Assembly: GCA_007258455.2 (NCBI GenBank)
Contig: VDFB02270651.1
Span: 489,436,711-489,500,710, forward strand
Reading direction: 5' to 3'
DNA length: 64,000 nt
Origin: Sequoia sempervirens
Taxonomy: Eukaryota > Streptophyta > Pinopsida > Cupressales > Cupressaceae
Positions within the stretch are counted from its first letter, which is position 1, and each line of letters starts with the position of its first letter. Below, one piece after another: positions 36,740-47,639 of this stretch. The notes beneath the pieces are model-generated. The model did not search any database. It was not told the origin of the DNA and was given only the letters and a program-made list of their open reading frames with translations. Made by a program: the position numbers and the translations under genes.

Positions 36740-37993
36740 TTCACTCTCTTTGTGTCATTCTTCTAGTTCTATGAGTATTTGGGGAATGATGACAATTCTG
36801 AGCTCTCTAAAAATATTGTAGTAAGAAGTATACTGACCCCAAATCCATAGATCCCTTATGTGCATTTGGAGTTTCATTTTGGGGGCAACCCCTCTCTTTC
36901 CTTTTGCATGGCGTAGCTTCATTTTGAAAAATATGACATAGAATAAGGCTTTCCAAGTTAGCTCTCATGTCCTCTTTATTGTTAGAATGTATCATTTACT
37001 ACTTTAAAGTGATTGTTCACAACATGGTCTTTAGCAATTTCTTTAAAGTGGGGGCATACATTGGCATTATTCTTTTTACATCTTTCATGTTTCATAGTGT
37101 AGTCTTCTTTCTTCATGTGATGTTTCAAATTCACTTTATGGATGACATTGAGTGTTATGTCCTTCAAGAGTGTGATCTCTCTTAGCATATTATATCCATC
37201 TTAGCGGCTTGATGCGATAAAATTTATCCCCTAAGTTGTGAATATTTTATTCTTCGATTGGTCCTCTCTTGGAGACATTAGGCACAATGTTCCCTAAGTT
37301 AAAGACCTTACATGAATTAAAAAAGAGTCCTTTGAACATTCAAGTTACATTATTTTTTCATTTACTATTTTAGTTATATGGCCACCTTGCATAATACATC
37401 TTGCATGCCTTTGGAGCTAGCTTGTTTGTTCACGAGTATCAAGCACACAAATCTTTGCTTTCCTCATGAATCTTGAAGTTCATTATTGTGTGGTGTCTTA
37501 TCAATGTTATCAAAAGATTTAACTTTGGTATGGTTTGATGGGAAGCCCATCTGAGGCACGAATTTCCCATAGCCACTCGTATGTGTGTGTGAGTGCATAC
37601 CATCCATGTGTGTATGTGTCTCACCTCTTTGTATTACTCACCCAGTAGACAGCCTAAAGTTTCATTTCCTCAAAGTGAGCGTGTATTTTTCAGACAGTGT
37701 TGGACAAATGGTCGAAGCTTGATCCACCCCATTTTGTTTTTTTTCTTTTCTCTTTATCTTTGGTAGTGTATGCTTGTACCTTAATGATGCTCTTTATATC
37801 ATTTTCATGTGTTTCCTTTTGCACCTATGTTTGTTTGCCATGGGATCTTGATCCTGGAGGCTTGATCACCCCTCTTGATCATTGTCATCCTATCGTACTA
37901 GCATTGGTGCACTTGGACCCCTCTTGAAGTGAGTTTGTCTACTTTAGTGTGAGTTTGAAGCAAGTCCCTCATCTCACTAAAGTTGGGGCTAAA
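36740..37993 (+). other. 3' untranslated region of element G
   Basis: No gene. It ends in 'ctaaagttggggctaaa', a polypurine-like segment before the 3' LTR. Confidence 0.5.
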
Positions 37994-39804
37994 TGTAGTG
38001 TCGAAAAATGTCATCCATGACATTTTCACACTTGTTTGGGCCCTCTTTATAAAACTGAGCTTAATGATGCCTTGACTTAGTGTTGTAATGTGTTTAACAC
38101 CCTCACATTAGGTCTTGGGCCCTTGTAAACTAAATGAACTTAATCATGCCATATTTAGAGTGTTGTAAAGTGTTGTAACACACTTTCACACTTTTCTAGG
38201 GTTTTATTAAATAATTAGGCTTTTTTATGTTTTAATTGGCCTTATTTTGCATCCACAAGCCTTAATTAACACACTTTTTGAGGATAATCTAGACATAAAT
38301 CAATATTAAATCATGATTTAGGATTTTTTAGGTTGTGTGGCCTAGATTTAGTGATCTAGGAATCATATGCCACCTTGGGAGTATGAGTCCCACCTAGGGT
38401 TTTGGGCCCCGATCTGGATTTCACACCTCTCTAAGCATTTTTGAAAATGTGTATCATAATTATGCCTAATGGGACTCATACGCCACATTTGGCGTATGAG
38501 TCCTGTATGGACCAAAATTAAATTTAATTCAAATTCTTGATGGGATTTTATTCTCCTAGATCTAATGTCGGATTGTAGTGTTGTATTTCAAGAAATTTGG
38601 CATAAACAAGTATAAATACAAGGTTTTTTCACTCATTTTCACCTAAGAATTCAAGAGATCATCCTAGCAACTTGAGTATTCATGTATTATAGAAAATTGG
38701 AGTTCAAAAAAACATTCAAGAGTCTTCAAGTGCTAATTATTAAGCGATTTAGAGCATTATTCAAGCATCAAGCATCATGTCAAAGTCATCATGCATCATT
38801 TTTGTTTTTGAGCTAACATTTGTGATGTAGGGTTTTATGATTCAATCTAGTATTCAAGTCAAGATCTATTACATTCAAGCAAGAGTCAATATCTACATCC
38901 ATTGGAGCCATTTCATACATGTTTGCAACACTTTATTGCTAGGGTTTGGTGAGTTGCAATATTACATTTTGTTCATTCATCATCCCTTCATCTTATTTCA
39001 TTTCATTTCAAGGCTTGATTACCAAAATGGGGTTTGACCAAGGAAAACCCCTTTCTACTAAAAAAACAACATTTTCCCTCTCTTTAATGTGTGATTTGTA
39101 GATCTAGGTTGAAGACACATTGAAGAAAATGTTTGGAGAAAGTTGTCAAATTGGTCACATTGCATTAAAGATCATTGGAGAACATCTACAGGTTGCAAAT
39201 TGAAGATTCATATCTAAAAATTAGGTCAAAAGGACATAGTAGACATTGAAGAACAGTTCTAGACTTTGAATTACCAAAAAACTTAATTGGATTGATATTC
39301 CTCTTCTAGCGTATGAGTGCTAGTATAGGCCAATTTGATGATTTTAGAAGTTCCAGACACCTCTCTATCATATTTCAGTTTCTTCCTAGAAACCCTAATC
39401 TAGGACTAAATCACCCAGACTAGTGTATGAGTCTTAGTAGGCTTTAAATTTGGTCTTTTCAACACTTTAGGCCTTCATCTAGTCTTCTTCAAATTTCCAA
39501 GTGCACACCTTTCATCTCTTAGCTTTTTGTTTTGATTTACATGCATTTTTAGGTCATTTCATGAATTCTTGCATCATATTAGGGTTAAACATTAGATATT
39601 TCATTTCATTAGTCTTTCCAAGCCCTAGCTTGGTGGTGAACCCCTCTTTAGTTTATAATTAGACCTTAGGACAACCCTATTGCAAAATCTCTTTCTCCTT
39701 TGTACACCTTAGGTTGAGATCTCTAGGGTTTTTTCTTGAATGAGAGAGTGTGAAGATTGTTATTCTATCTACCAAGCATAAAAGAAACAAAATTCAACCT
39801 TTCA
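37994..39804 (+). repeat. 3' LTR of element G
   Basis: 1,811 bp, TGTAGTGTCGAAAAATG...AACCTTTCA, uninterrupted, followed by CTAGT. It contains the best hairpin of the family at 38471-38504. Confidence 0.92.
38359..38504. repeat. Two inverted-repeat hairpins in the 3' LTR of G
   Basis: 38471-38504 has a 13-bp perfect stem, GGACTCATACGCC with GGCGTATGAGTCC, and loop ACATTT. 38359-38390 is a weaker copy (GGAATCATA with TATGAGTCC). Confidence 0.88.
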
Positions 39805-39809
39805 CTAGT

Positions 39810-40274
39810 AATAATCATTGATGCATGACAGTGTGATATTGTGCGAAGTTGTATGTATTTTCTATGAACCTACAAACTGGTGTAGAATTTTGTATTCCAA
39901 AGCTTAATTGGAACAAAACTCAACAAATAGAACATGTATTCTATCAGTTCATCTTTTTGGTAGAGCCATACTTTTTTTGTAATCATTTCAATTTGTGTTC
40001 CTTTCAAGGACAATGTGTCCTAGCGGTGTGCCCCTGTAATATCTTATGACTGGTTATAACATATTGTGAGCTAATCCTCACCGTGTTTTTTCCCATTTTG
40101 GGTTTTCCATGTAAAAATCCTGGTGTTCATGTGTCATGTGGTGTTATGATTTCTTTCATGTGTTTGTTTACAATTACAGCTACTATATATGTTTTAATTA
40201 TTAAATGGTTAGCAATTAAATGGTTTAGTAGAATACTGATTCACCACCTCTCTCAATATTTTGGGTGTTCAAAA
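39810..40274 (+). repeat. 5' LTR of element J, second part
   Basis: It continues the J LTR after element G and aligns with 47095-47561 ('caggattttgtattc', 'tgagctaatcctca', 'gattcaccacctctctc'). It ends GTGTTCAAAA, where the 3' LTR has GTGTTCAACA. Confidence 0.92.
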
Positions 40275-40276
40275 AT

Positions 40277-40292
40277 TGGTATCAAAGCTTGG
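40277..40292 (+). other. Primer-binding site of element J (initiator tRNA-Met)
   Basis: TGGTATCAAAGCTTGG follows the LTR after two bases. It is the copia-type site with a single change. Confidence 0.88.
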
Positions 40293-41440
40293 TTCTTTTG
40301 GAAAAGTTTAATAGCTTGAGGAAGATCTTGAAGTTTGAACACATGACTGACAAAAAGTGTCTTATTCCTCTGGAAGAAATCTCTACTACTGAATAACTCC
40401 ATGTTTCCCTTGAAGATCTAGAAAAAAAAATGAAATTGAAAAAGAAATCCTGAAGAAGAACCAAAAAGAAGCAAATGAATGCATCCAAAAATTGAGAGAG
40501 AAAATCAAGAAGTTCAAAGAAAGACAAAGAATTCAATGATCAGTTAAAGAAAGAAAATGAAGACATGGCCAAACTAAAGATGCAAGTAGAAGAAAAAAGA
40601 AGAATTGAGGATTGTTAGAAAGTTGAAATATAGAGCAAGTTTGATGAATGTACAGAACTTGAACAAGAAGTGGTAACTCTAAGGTTTGACTTGGAGAAAG
40701 CAAGAACTATGAGGATAAATTCAAAACAAGTACTACAATTCTTGATGAGTTGATTACATTTTAGAAACCTTCTAAGGATAAAGGTGGTTTAGGACTTGAA
40801 GAAGGACAAATTTCAAAGGAAAATAAACTCCTAACAAGGTTGACAATCAACGGAAGACTCAAGGCAATGGTAGAAAAATCAAGAATCAAAGAAGCAATAC
40901 CAAAAGAACTCCTATCTGACAACCTAATACTTAAAGGTACCCATCTTTTAATGGTGTTTGTTTTTCATGCAATAAATTTGGTCATAGGGTAATAGAATGT
41001 AGAAGTAGAAGGAATCAGAATGTTGGATTCTTTTCTAGACAATACTTTGCTTGCAAGAAGTTTCCAGGCATAGACCTACTAAGTGTAGAAGTCAAATAAT
41101 GATAAATAGATTCAATACTAGTAGAATGATTCAATCTTTTCAAGGTTATTTCTACACATGTTATGCATTTGGACATAAAGCTAACCAGTGCAGATCAAGG
41201 TTAAATACAAATCAATTTGGTTAGAAAAATGTTGTGTGCTACACCTACAACAAACCAGGGCATATTTCAAGATTTTGCAAAAGTAAAAATGGGAAGAAAT
41301 CTAATCTGGAACAAAGGAATAAACCTGTGAATAAAGTGGATCCTACTAAAGTCAAAAAGGAAATAGAGAAAAATTGGAAGAAAAAGGAAGAACTCGAGAA
41401 TAAGGATTCAATCAAATGCATCTGCACCTACATCTAGTGT
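40293..41440 (+). pseudogene. Element J gag-like region with three zinc knuckles
   Basis: A Lys/Glu-rich coiled-coil-like part (about 40430-40900, with stops) is followed by three spaced CCHC boxes. The first (near 40968) is intact: C-x2-C-x4-H-x4-C in 'CFSCNKFGHRVIEC'. The second (near 41157) has its first Cys changed to Phe ('YTCYAFGHKANQC'). The third (near 41240) has its second Cys changed to Tyr ('CYTYNKPGHISRFC'). A basic tail follows. Zinc knuckles point to an RNA-binding Gag or Gag-derived protein. Three in a row is unusual for copia Gag, which normally has one. Confidence 0.75.
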
Positions 41441-41919
41441 AGACATTTCTTCTAAAAACTAAACCCAGTAGTGGATTTATGGGAGCACTTACAGAGAAAT
41501 CTAATAAACCCTTGATATAAGAGGTGTCAAACAGTGGCACAAAGATATGTGATGTGAAATATGATTATGAATATGTTGAAAAATATTTTGGAAAAAAAAT
41601 GTAAATTTGGAGATTTGTGAAGCGTTTTAGGGTTTATAGTGTATTCATTTAGGGTTTATTAACTTTTTGAAGGTGGAATGCATTAAATGCAAAATTAGGA
41701 AAAATTGGTAAAGTATAATGTAAAAAATCTAAGTCAAGTTAAATCACTTTTACACATTTGGATGAAAGCAGAGAGATTTGAAGTGATTTGAAGGTGATTC
41801 AAAGAATTTGGCATCAAACCCTAGTTCCCCTTGAAGCATGAAAAACATATTTGCAACTATCTATACTTTGTGGGTTTTAATTAGAAGTAATTTCCATAAG
41901 CATATACAAGAGAATTGAG

Positions 41920-44900
41920 AAAAAATGGTCACTCCCATTGTGGTTGAGACTTCTGAGAGACCTAGACTGAGATTCAAAAGGTTTTCATGGAAGGTTTACG
42001 AAGTTGACCTTGTGGGTGTGTTTTCACAAATTCCAAACATTTCTTACCCACAAAGGACACTAGAACCTACATTTATGGGAAATTGAAAGAATTTGATCAT
42101 CAAGAACTCAAGGATCAATGGTTAAAAGAGTTAACTAGAGATAATTACTAGGTGAAGCCAAAATGTGAAAATCTTGTACAAAAGAAGCTAGATGTATGGA
42201 ATTGATTCCCAGATTTTTGCAATGGAATAGATGAAAATTTTGTAAGGATAAAACTTAGCAAAGTGCATTATAAATTTGTATGGAAAAGTGTTCCTAGAGT
42301 AATTACCAAGGAAGTGATTAAAGTTGTGACTGGTCTCTATGACACTAGACATGTACTAGTGCTTAAGGTTGTGAAAATTGATGTAGTTATGAAATTGACT
42401 AGTGCCACATATGATGGAAGGGCATTGACAACCAAACCTATTACAAATCTTGCTGTGAGGTATGCTGCAATCATGATAGGTCAGAAAATCTACTTCACCA
42501 ACAAAGGAAATCTGGTGTCTACAACTGCAATTTATGTTGCACATGACATGGTGGTAAATGGAAGAGACTATGATTTGTGTGGGTTGCTTAGGTAGCAACT
42601 TATGGATAACTTGAGCCAGACCAAGACAAACAAATATCCATTCAAGTTTGTAACTTTGGTAGTCTGTTTGTTATCTTATTTTTTGAGAGAACTATTTGGA
42701 AATAAAAATATTATATGGAATTCCAACAAACCGGTGACACATTAAATCTTTGAACATTTACATAGCATTGGAGACATCAAGGAACAAGGTAATGCTCTAA
42801 GTGCATTCTTTGTAGTTTTTTAGAATAATATGCATGAAAGAGAAAGAGTTCCAAGAAGCTTAGTAAGTAAATATGTAAAGGAAATAATTTTCTTGGTAAG
42901 GGTATGTGCAAGATCATGATGGGCCAAAAAGTGGCGATATGATGGGTATGTGTAGGGTATGTGGATGGTGACTGTTTTTTACCCAAAATTGATAAAACGA
43001 AAAGGGTTTTTAAAGGAGATTCTCATCTTTCCACCAATATAAATTATGCTTTACTTTGTATTTAATAAATATTTATTATTCTTTTTCTATTTGAATTACG
43101 ACAAAATTCCTGATTGATAGGTTGATTGAAAAACATCTATAGCTTTCAAACAGTGTCACCTTTTTTGAATCTAAAACATGTGTCACATTCTATGCTTCGC
43201 ATACTAGAGGATTCAAAGAAAAAAATTGAATTTCATGAAGTTTTGAGCAATTTAAGGTGGTCAGACATACAAGTTTATATATTATTTAAAAGTTGTAATA
43301 AAAAATTCATAATTAATTATTTAGTTAAAAAAATTACAAAAGAATATGCATCAGATTAGGACATGAGTCCTCTACTTATATCTCAAATATTATAAAAAAA
43401 TATTATCATTTTATTGTGGTTAGGGTGGTCAGATAGACATCTACTTCTTATTTGCTCTTTGAAATTTAAGTACTACTACATTGAAATTTCAAATTTTCAC
43501 CAAATAGATTTTTTTTAAAAATAAACTAAGCATTTTAGAAACTAAATTCAATTTGCTACAGATTCTATTCTTACATATTTTTGAAATAATATAGATAACT
43601 TATTCAAATTTTTATGACAAGTTGCCAAACTCTAATTTTTTTGAATTTTTCTCCATTTAAGAGCCTATTTTTTCCATGATGATCTTGCACATACCCATAA
43701 CCACTTATGAGCACATTATTGAGGCAATAGAACCTAGAACTCTATGGATAGAGCCTCTATGATATGAGATTAATGAGAAAATAGCTGAGAATCTCATTGA
43801 AATGTTGTTAAACAACCCTAAGGATCCCACTCTACCCTGGCATGGTACATATGAAGAGAAGTTAGTTGAAGTGCATTTGGAGACTTCAGCACCTCAAAGG
43901 ACTAAAAGGGTAAATAAAAATGTTGAAGCATTTTTCAAAATGCATTCACTGTCTAAGGATGATGTTGAAAGGTTAAGGGAACTTGTAGAAGAGAAAAGGA
44001 CCAAATCAATTGATGTTCCCTCTAGACCTAGAAGATTAGGAAGAGCATCTCCCTCCACTACCTCTATATTTCCTACAACACCTGGTACAACCAAAATAGT
44101 GAAAGGAAAGAAGGTAGAGCACAACACTCCAGTAGCAGTCAATGTAACTACTTCCTCTAGACCTAATACCATAGCCTCTAAGAAGAGAAATCTACCCCTT
44201 GTTGCACCATCTACTGCCCCTCGAAGAAGAATGAAGCAAAAATAAAATAGAAAAAGGAACTTGAGTGATGTTGTACAGGAAGAAATTGACCTTGGCTTAC
44301 AAGAAGTGAAATATTTGAAAAGGAATAGAAGAAGCAGTGCCTCCACTAGCAATGAAGAAGTTGAAACCAAAGACAATGTTGAAATATCATTTAATGAAGA
44401 AGAGACAGAGGAAGAAAATAATGCTTTCAAAATTCATGTGCATGAGAAGAAGGTGAAGAAGGCACATCGAAACCTATGGAGGACATGCCTAGCTAGATCT
44501 TTCAGTAAGAGACCACTCACCCCTGAAGTTGGAATCTTTAGTAAATAATATGATAGAATCTAAGGATTTACTAGCAACTGCTAAGTTGTTTGATGAAGTT
44601 AATGAAGAGGATAAGGAAATAATTGTAAATTCTTTCATTCAATATATGGTTATTTTTAATGAGAATATGAAAACTATAAAAAAGAAGGTGACTGACAATG
44701 TATGGGAAGCTCTAGTACAAAGAAGGCATGAAGATGTAGTTGTTGATGAACAAATCAAATCTGATGCCTTGAACACATATGGATCCTCCTTATTTGAGGA
44801 AGATGTTGCTATCTTGTTAAATGAATGTTCTAAGTTGTTCAGGGTCAAACAGAGAGTCACTCTTCTAATGACTAAAGAGAAATACAGTACCAAAAGATTG

Positions 44901-46320
44901 GGGCAATAGAATCTTGATACATTAAGGGAAATGGAAATATCCTATGGGATGAGAACTAGTTCTCCATCTCATACAGCTCAAGCATAGGAGCTTGCTAATG
45001 TCACATAAGTAAAGGATCATTCTATTTTGGATAAGGTTGACGATATAAATGCTATTTTAGAGATGTCTGCTCCTCTGAAAGATACATAAGATACAACCAG
45101 TAAACACATTGAAGATCAACATAAGAATGATATTGGCAACAATCCAAAAGAACACCATGAGAACATAGGAAATCATGGAGAAGAAGACAAGAATGAAGAT
45201 GAAGGAAAAAAAATGAAAAGAGTAATGATGGTAGAGATGATGAGGACAAGGAGGAATAAAATAAAGACAAACCATCAGAAAAACCCTTTGGAGAGGAAGG
45301 AGAGGAAGAAGAGGAAAAGAAAGAAGGAAATAAGGAAGAAACAAAGGTTGGAAGAAGTGAAGAAGAATCTTCAAAGACTACTAATCCATCAAATCCATTC
45401 GGAGAATCATCCAAAAATACTCTTAAGGGTTTGTTGACAAGGAAAACAAAGATTCATCATGTGCTACCACCTCAATTGATTTAACTTCCATCACATCCAG
45501 GCTATGTGCATCTAAGTAAGATCTCACTGGTTGAAAGGGTAAAGATTTGTGGTACTTTTCTTGACTTTGGTACACAAGAAATGGTTGAAACTTATTAGAG
45601 AGGGAATGAATTGGTAAATGATTCTATTAAGGCTTTACAGGAGACAACTCCTAATTCCACAATTAATGATTCCTTAGTGCCTATTTAAAACTTAAAGTTC
45701 TTGGTTGATTCTATGAAAGAATATACCTATAGCCTTAAGAAGAAAACTAAGAAAGATGTAGAGTCAAAAGTTTTGGAGAAAAGACTACTTGTACTATAGG
45801 ATAAATGGGAAATCGTACACATCAAGGTGCTATAATGTCTGAAAGAGGTAAAGGAGTGTGAAGAGAAATCCCAAATACTATTTGTATATTGCATGTGGTG
45901 GCTAGATTCCACTCAAGGCATTAAATAATTAATGGACTCAATAGAGTCACAACTTGCTAATGTCTTTGAAGCCTACAAAATTATAGATGATAGAGATTAT
46001 GCTACTTGGAATTTTATTGCAGACTTGCAAATAAAGTTTTTCACCTTATAGAGGAAAAAAGAGGATGTAATAAGGCAGTTTGGACAACTTGGAGATCTGG
46101 TAATGTCCAAACTCATTCTTGTATCAAGTGCCTTGGTGGATGTAGAGAAACTATAAAAGATGAATCTTAATCCATCCACTCCAGAAGAAGGAGAAGAATG
46201 CTTAGTAGAACTAGAATCATTTCATAAAACACTTGCTAGAGCAAAGGGGATCTGGGATGATGGAAAACCTACTTGGGAAGCTATTCTCAAGGAATTAGAA
46301 AGTGCCTCTAGTTCCAATTA
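41920..46320 (+). pseudogene. Uncharacterised long ORF of element J
   Basis: Readable from about 41925 ('TSERPRLRFKRFSWKVYEVDLVG') through 42263-42595 ('VWKSVPRVITKEVIKVVTG', 'VNGRDYDLCGLLR'). After TIR element E come 43802-44245 (basic, Ser/Thr/Pro-rich), 44261-44548 and 44529-44909. An acidic Glu/Lys tract follows at about 45180-45420, with helical remnants to about 46320. I recognise no protease, RT or integrase motif and do not know the function. The 42263-42700 part resembles the ORF at 2846-3466, so it is likely a retroelement-borne family. Many stops show decay, though long open runs remain. Confidence 0.6.
42900..43696 (+). mobile_element. TIR element copy E, inside element J
   Basis: TIRs GGGTATGTGCAAGATCATG and reverse complement. 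Both ends carry the variant GCAAG in place of GCAGG. Flanks are GTAA (42896-42899) and ATAA (43697-43700), a 4-bp duplication with one change. Non-coding. Confidence 0.9.
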
Positions 46321-46540
46321 ATTTTTCTTACAATTTTTTTTGCAGGTTCATCATTGGCACACCCTTTTTCCTTGTTGTCAAAGGGGGAGAAGATATTTTT
46401 GTGGAGAAATTTTGGTTTTGGATAAGTTTTTTATAGTTTTGTGTATAGTTGAAAGGGGGAGCTTGCATAGCTTGAGTAAAGACAATTTTTTTGAAGATCC
46501 ATTTTTGGAAAATGTTTCCATCAATAACAAATGGGGATAT

Positions 46541-47561
46541 TGTTGGAAGAATGAAGAAGAACCCTCCAGTGTGTTGTCATTGATGCCAACATTGTTTGGT
46601 GACAACTTTTGTCCATCAGATAAATAGTGTTTATGTTACTTTGATCTAGTGTTTTGGTTCAAAATTGCTCATATTAGTAGATCGACCTATGAGATTTTAA
46701 TATGTTATTTAGGACTATTAATTGCATCTATGGATAATTTTTTAGAAATTTTGGTTGAATGGGTTGAAAGATATAAATGATAGAAGATCGACATATAGTT
46801 CTCAACTTAGTGTTGTGTAAAGTGGTATGGTTCTTCTTCTAGATGACATAGATAAGTGGTGTATGCTTCATGGATGATCAAAGTGATCTTTCTTAGCTCC
46901 AGGCTAACCTAACTTATGTCTTGCACATTTTATTTTGAGCATAAAAGAAGTTTTGGTTTGAGCCAACAAAGCTATTTTGAATTAATTATGTATACACTCA
47001 ATTAGGCTAACCTAATTGATGTATGTAAATGTAACAACATATATATGAAACATTTATGTCTTGAAGGAAATATATAAGTGTGCGGTATGCAACTAGTAAT
47101 AAGCAGTGATGCGCGATAGTGTTATATTGTGTGAAATTATATGTATTTGTTGTGAACCTACAAACCAGTGCAGGATTTTGTATTCTAGAGCTTAATTGGA
47201 ACTAAACTCAACACATAGAAGGCATATTCTATCAGTTCATCCCTTTGACAGTGAGCCATACTACTTTTTATAATCATTTCAAGTTGTGAGCCTTTCAAGG
47301 ACAGTGTTTCCTGACAGTGTTCCCTTGTAATATCTTATGAATGATTATAACATATTGTGAGCTAATCCTCATCGTGGTTTTACCCATTTTAGGTTTTCCA
47401 CATAAAAATCCTAGTGTTCATGTGTCATGTTGTGTTATGATTTCTTTCATGTCTTTGTTTACAATTGCAGTTAGATATTTTTTAATTATTGAGTGGTTAG
47501 CAGTTAAATGGTTTAGTAGAATGTTGATTTACCCCCCTCTCAGTATTTTGGGTGTTCAACA
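46541..47561 (+). repeat. 3' LTR of element J
   Basis: 1,021 bp, TGTTGGAAGAATGAAG...GTGTTCAACA, preceded by ATGGGGATAT and followed by GAACT. Confidence 0.95.
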
Positions 47562-47569
47562 GAACTTAC

Positions 47570-47637
47570 CAAGTCTATCTCAATACCCTTCTTTCCATCA
47601 TCATTAGAATTAACGCTATATTTAAAAAATCCTTCAG
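47570..47637 (-). other. Possible additional exon, minus strand
   Basis: On the minus strand a 68-bp open segment (ending 'GKKGIEIDL') is followed by GTAAGTTC, an excellent splice donor at 47569-47562, and preceded by a pyrimidine-containing stretch ending in AG. Its phase fits a splice from the putative donor at the end of exon 5 of the ankyrin-KAP gene (50875). I cannot match the peptide to the KAP family, so this is a lead and not a call. Element J is inserted eight bases into the following intron; its target duplication overlaps the donor region. Confidence 0.3.
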
Positions 47638-47639
47638 CT

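Larger units (their letters stand above)
28612..39804 (+). mobile_element. LTR element G: Gag-protease, no RT or integrase seen
   Basis: It has LTRs of about 1.8 kb. The 5' copy, 28612-31703, contains a solo LTR; the 3' copy is 37994-39804. The element is inserted in the 5' LTR of J with target duplication TTAGT/CTAGT, where the uninterrupted J LTR reads CTAGT. The internal region encodes a Retrotrans_gag protein with a zinc-knuckle region and a retropepsin-like domain, then about 3.4 kb with a TIR element, a minisatellite and no RT or integrase signature. It belongs with element H (same Gag) and more distantly with F. Long LTRs and missing pol resemble LARD-type elements. Confidence 0.88.
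28054..47561 (+). mobile_element. Copia-type LTR element J with nested insertions
   Basis: The 5-bp target duplication GAACT is at 28049-28053 and 47562-47566. The 5' LTR is 28054-28611 plus 39810-40274 (about 1,023 bp) and is split by element G. The 3' LTR is 46541-47561. An initiator-Met primer site follows the 5' LTR. Without nested pieces the element is about 7.5 kb. It encodes a degraded coiled-coil/zinc-knuckle protein and a long uncharacterised ORF. I find no protease, integrase, RT or RNase H. The 5' end has decayed from TGTTGG to TTTCGG. Confidence 0.9.

Noticed and set aside
43894..44430. 178-codon minus-strand ORF
   Set aside because: It is the shadow of the plus-strand basic Ser/Thr/Pro-rich frame of element J.
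45052..45414. Ser/Leu/Phe-rich minus-strand ORFs
   Set aside because: They are the complement of the Glu/Lys-rich tract of the element J ORF and have no independent support.
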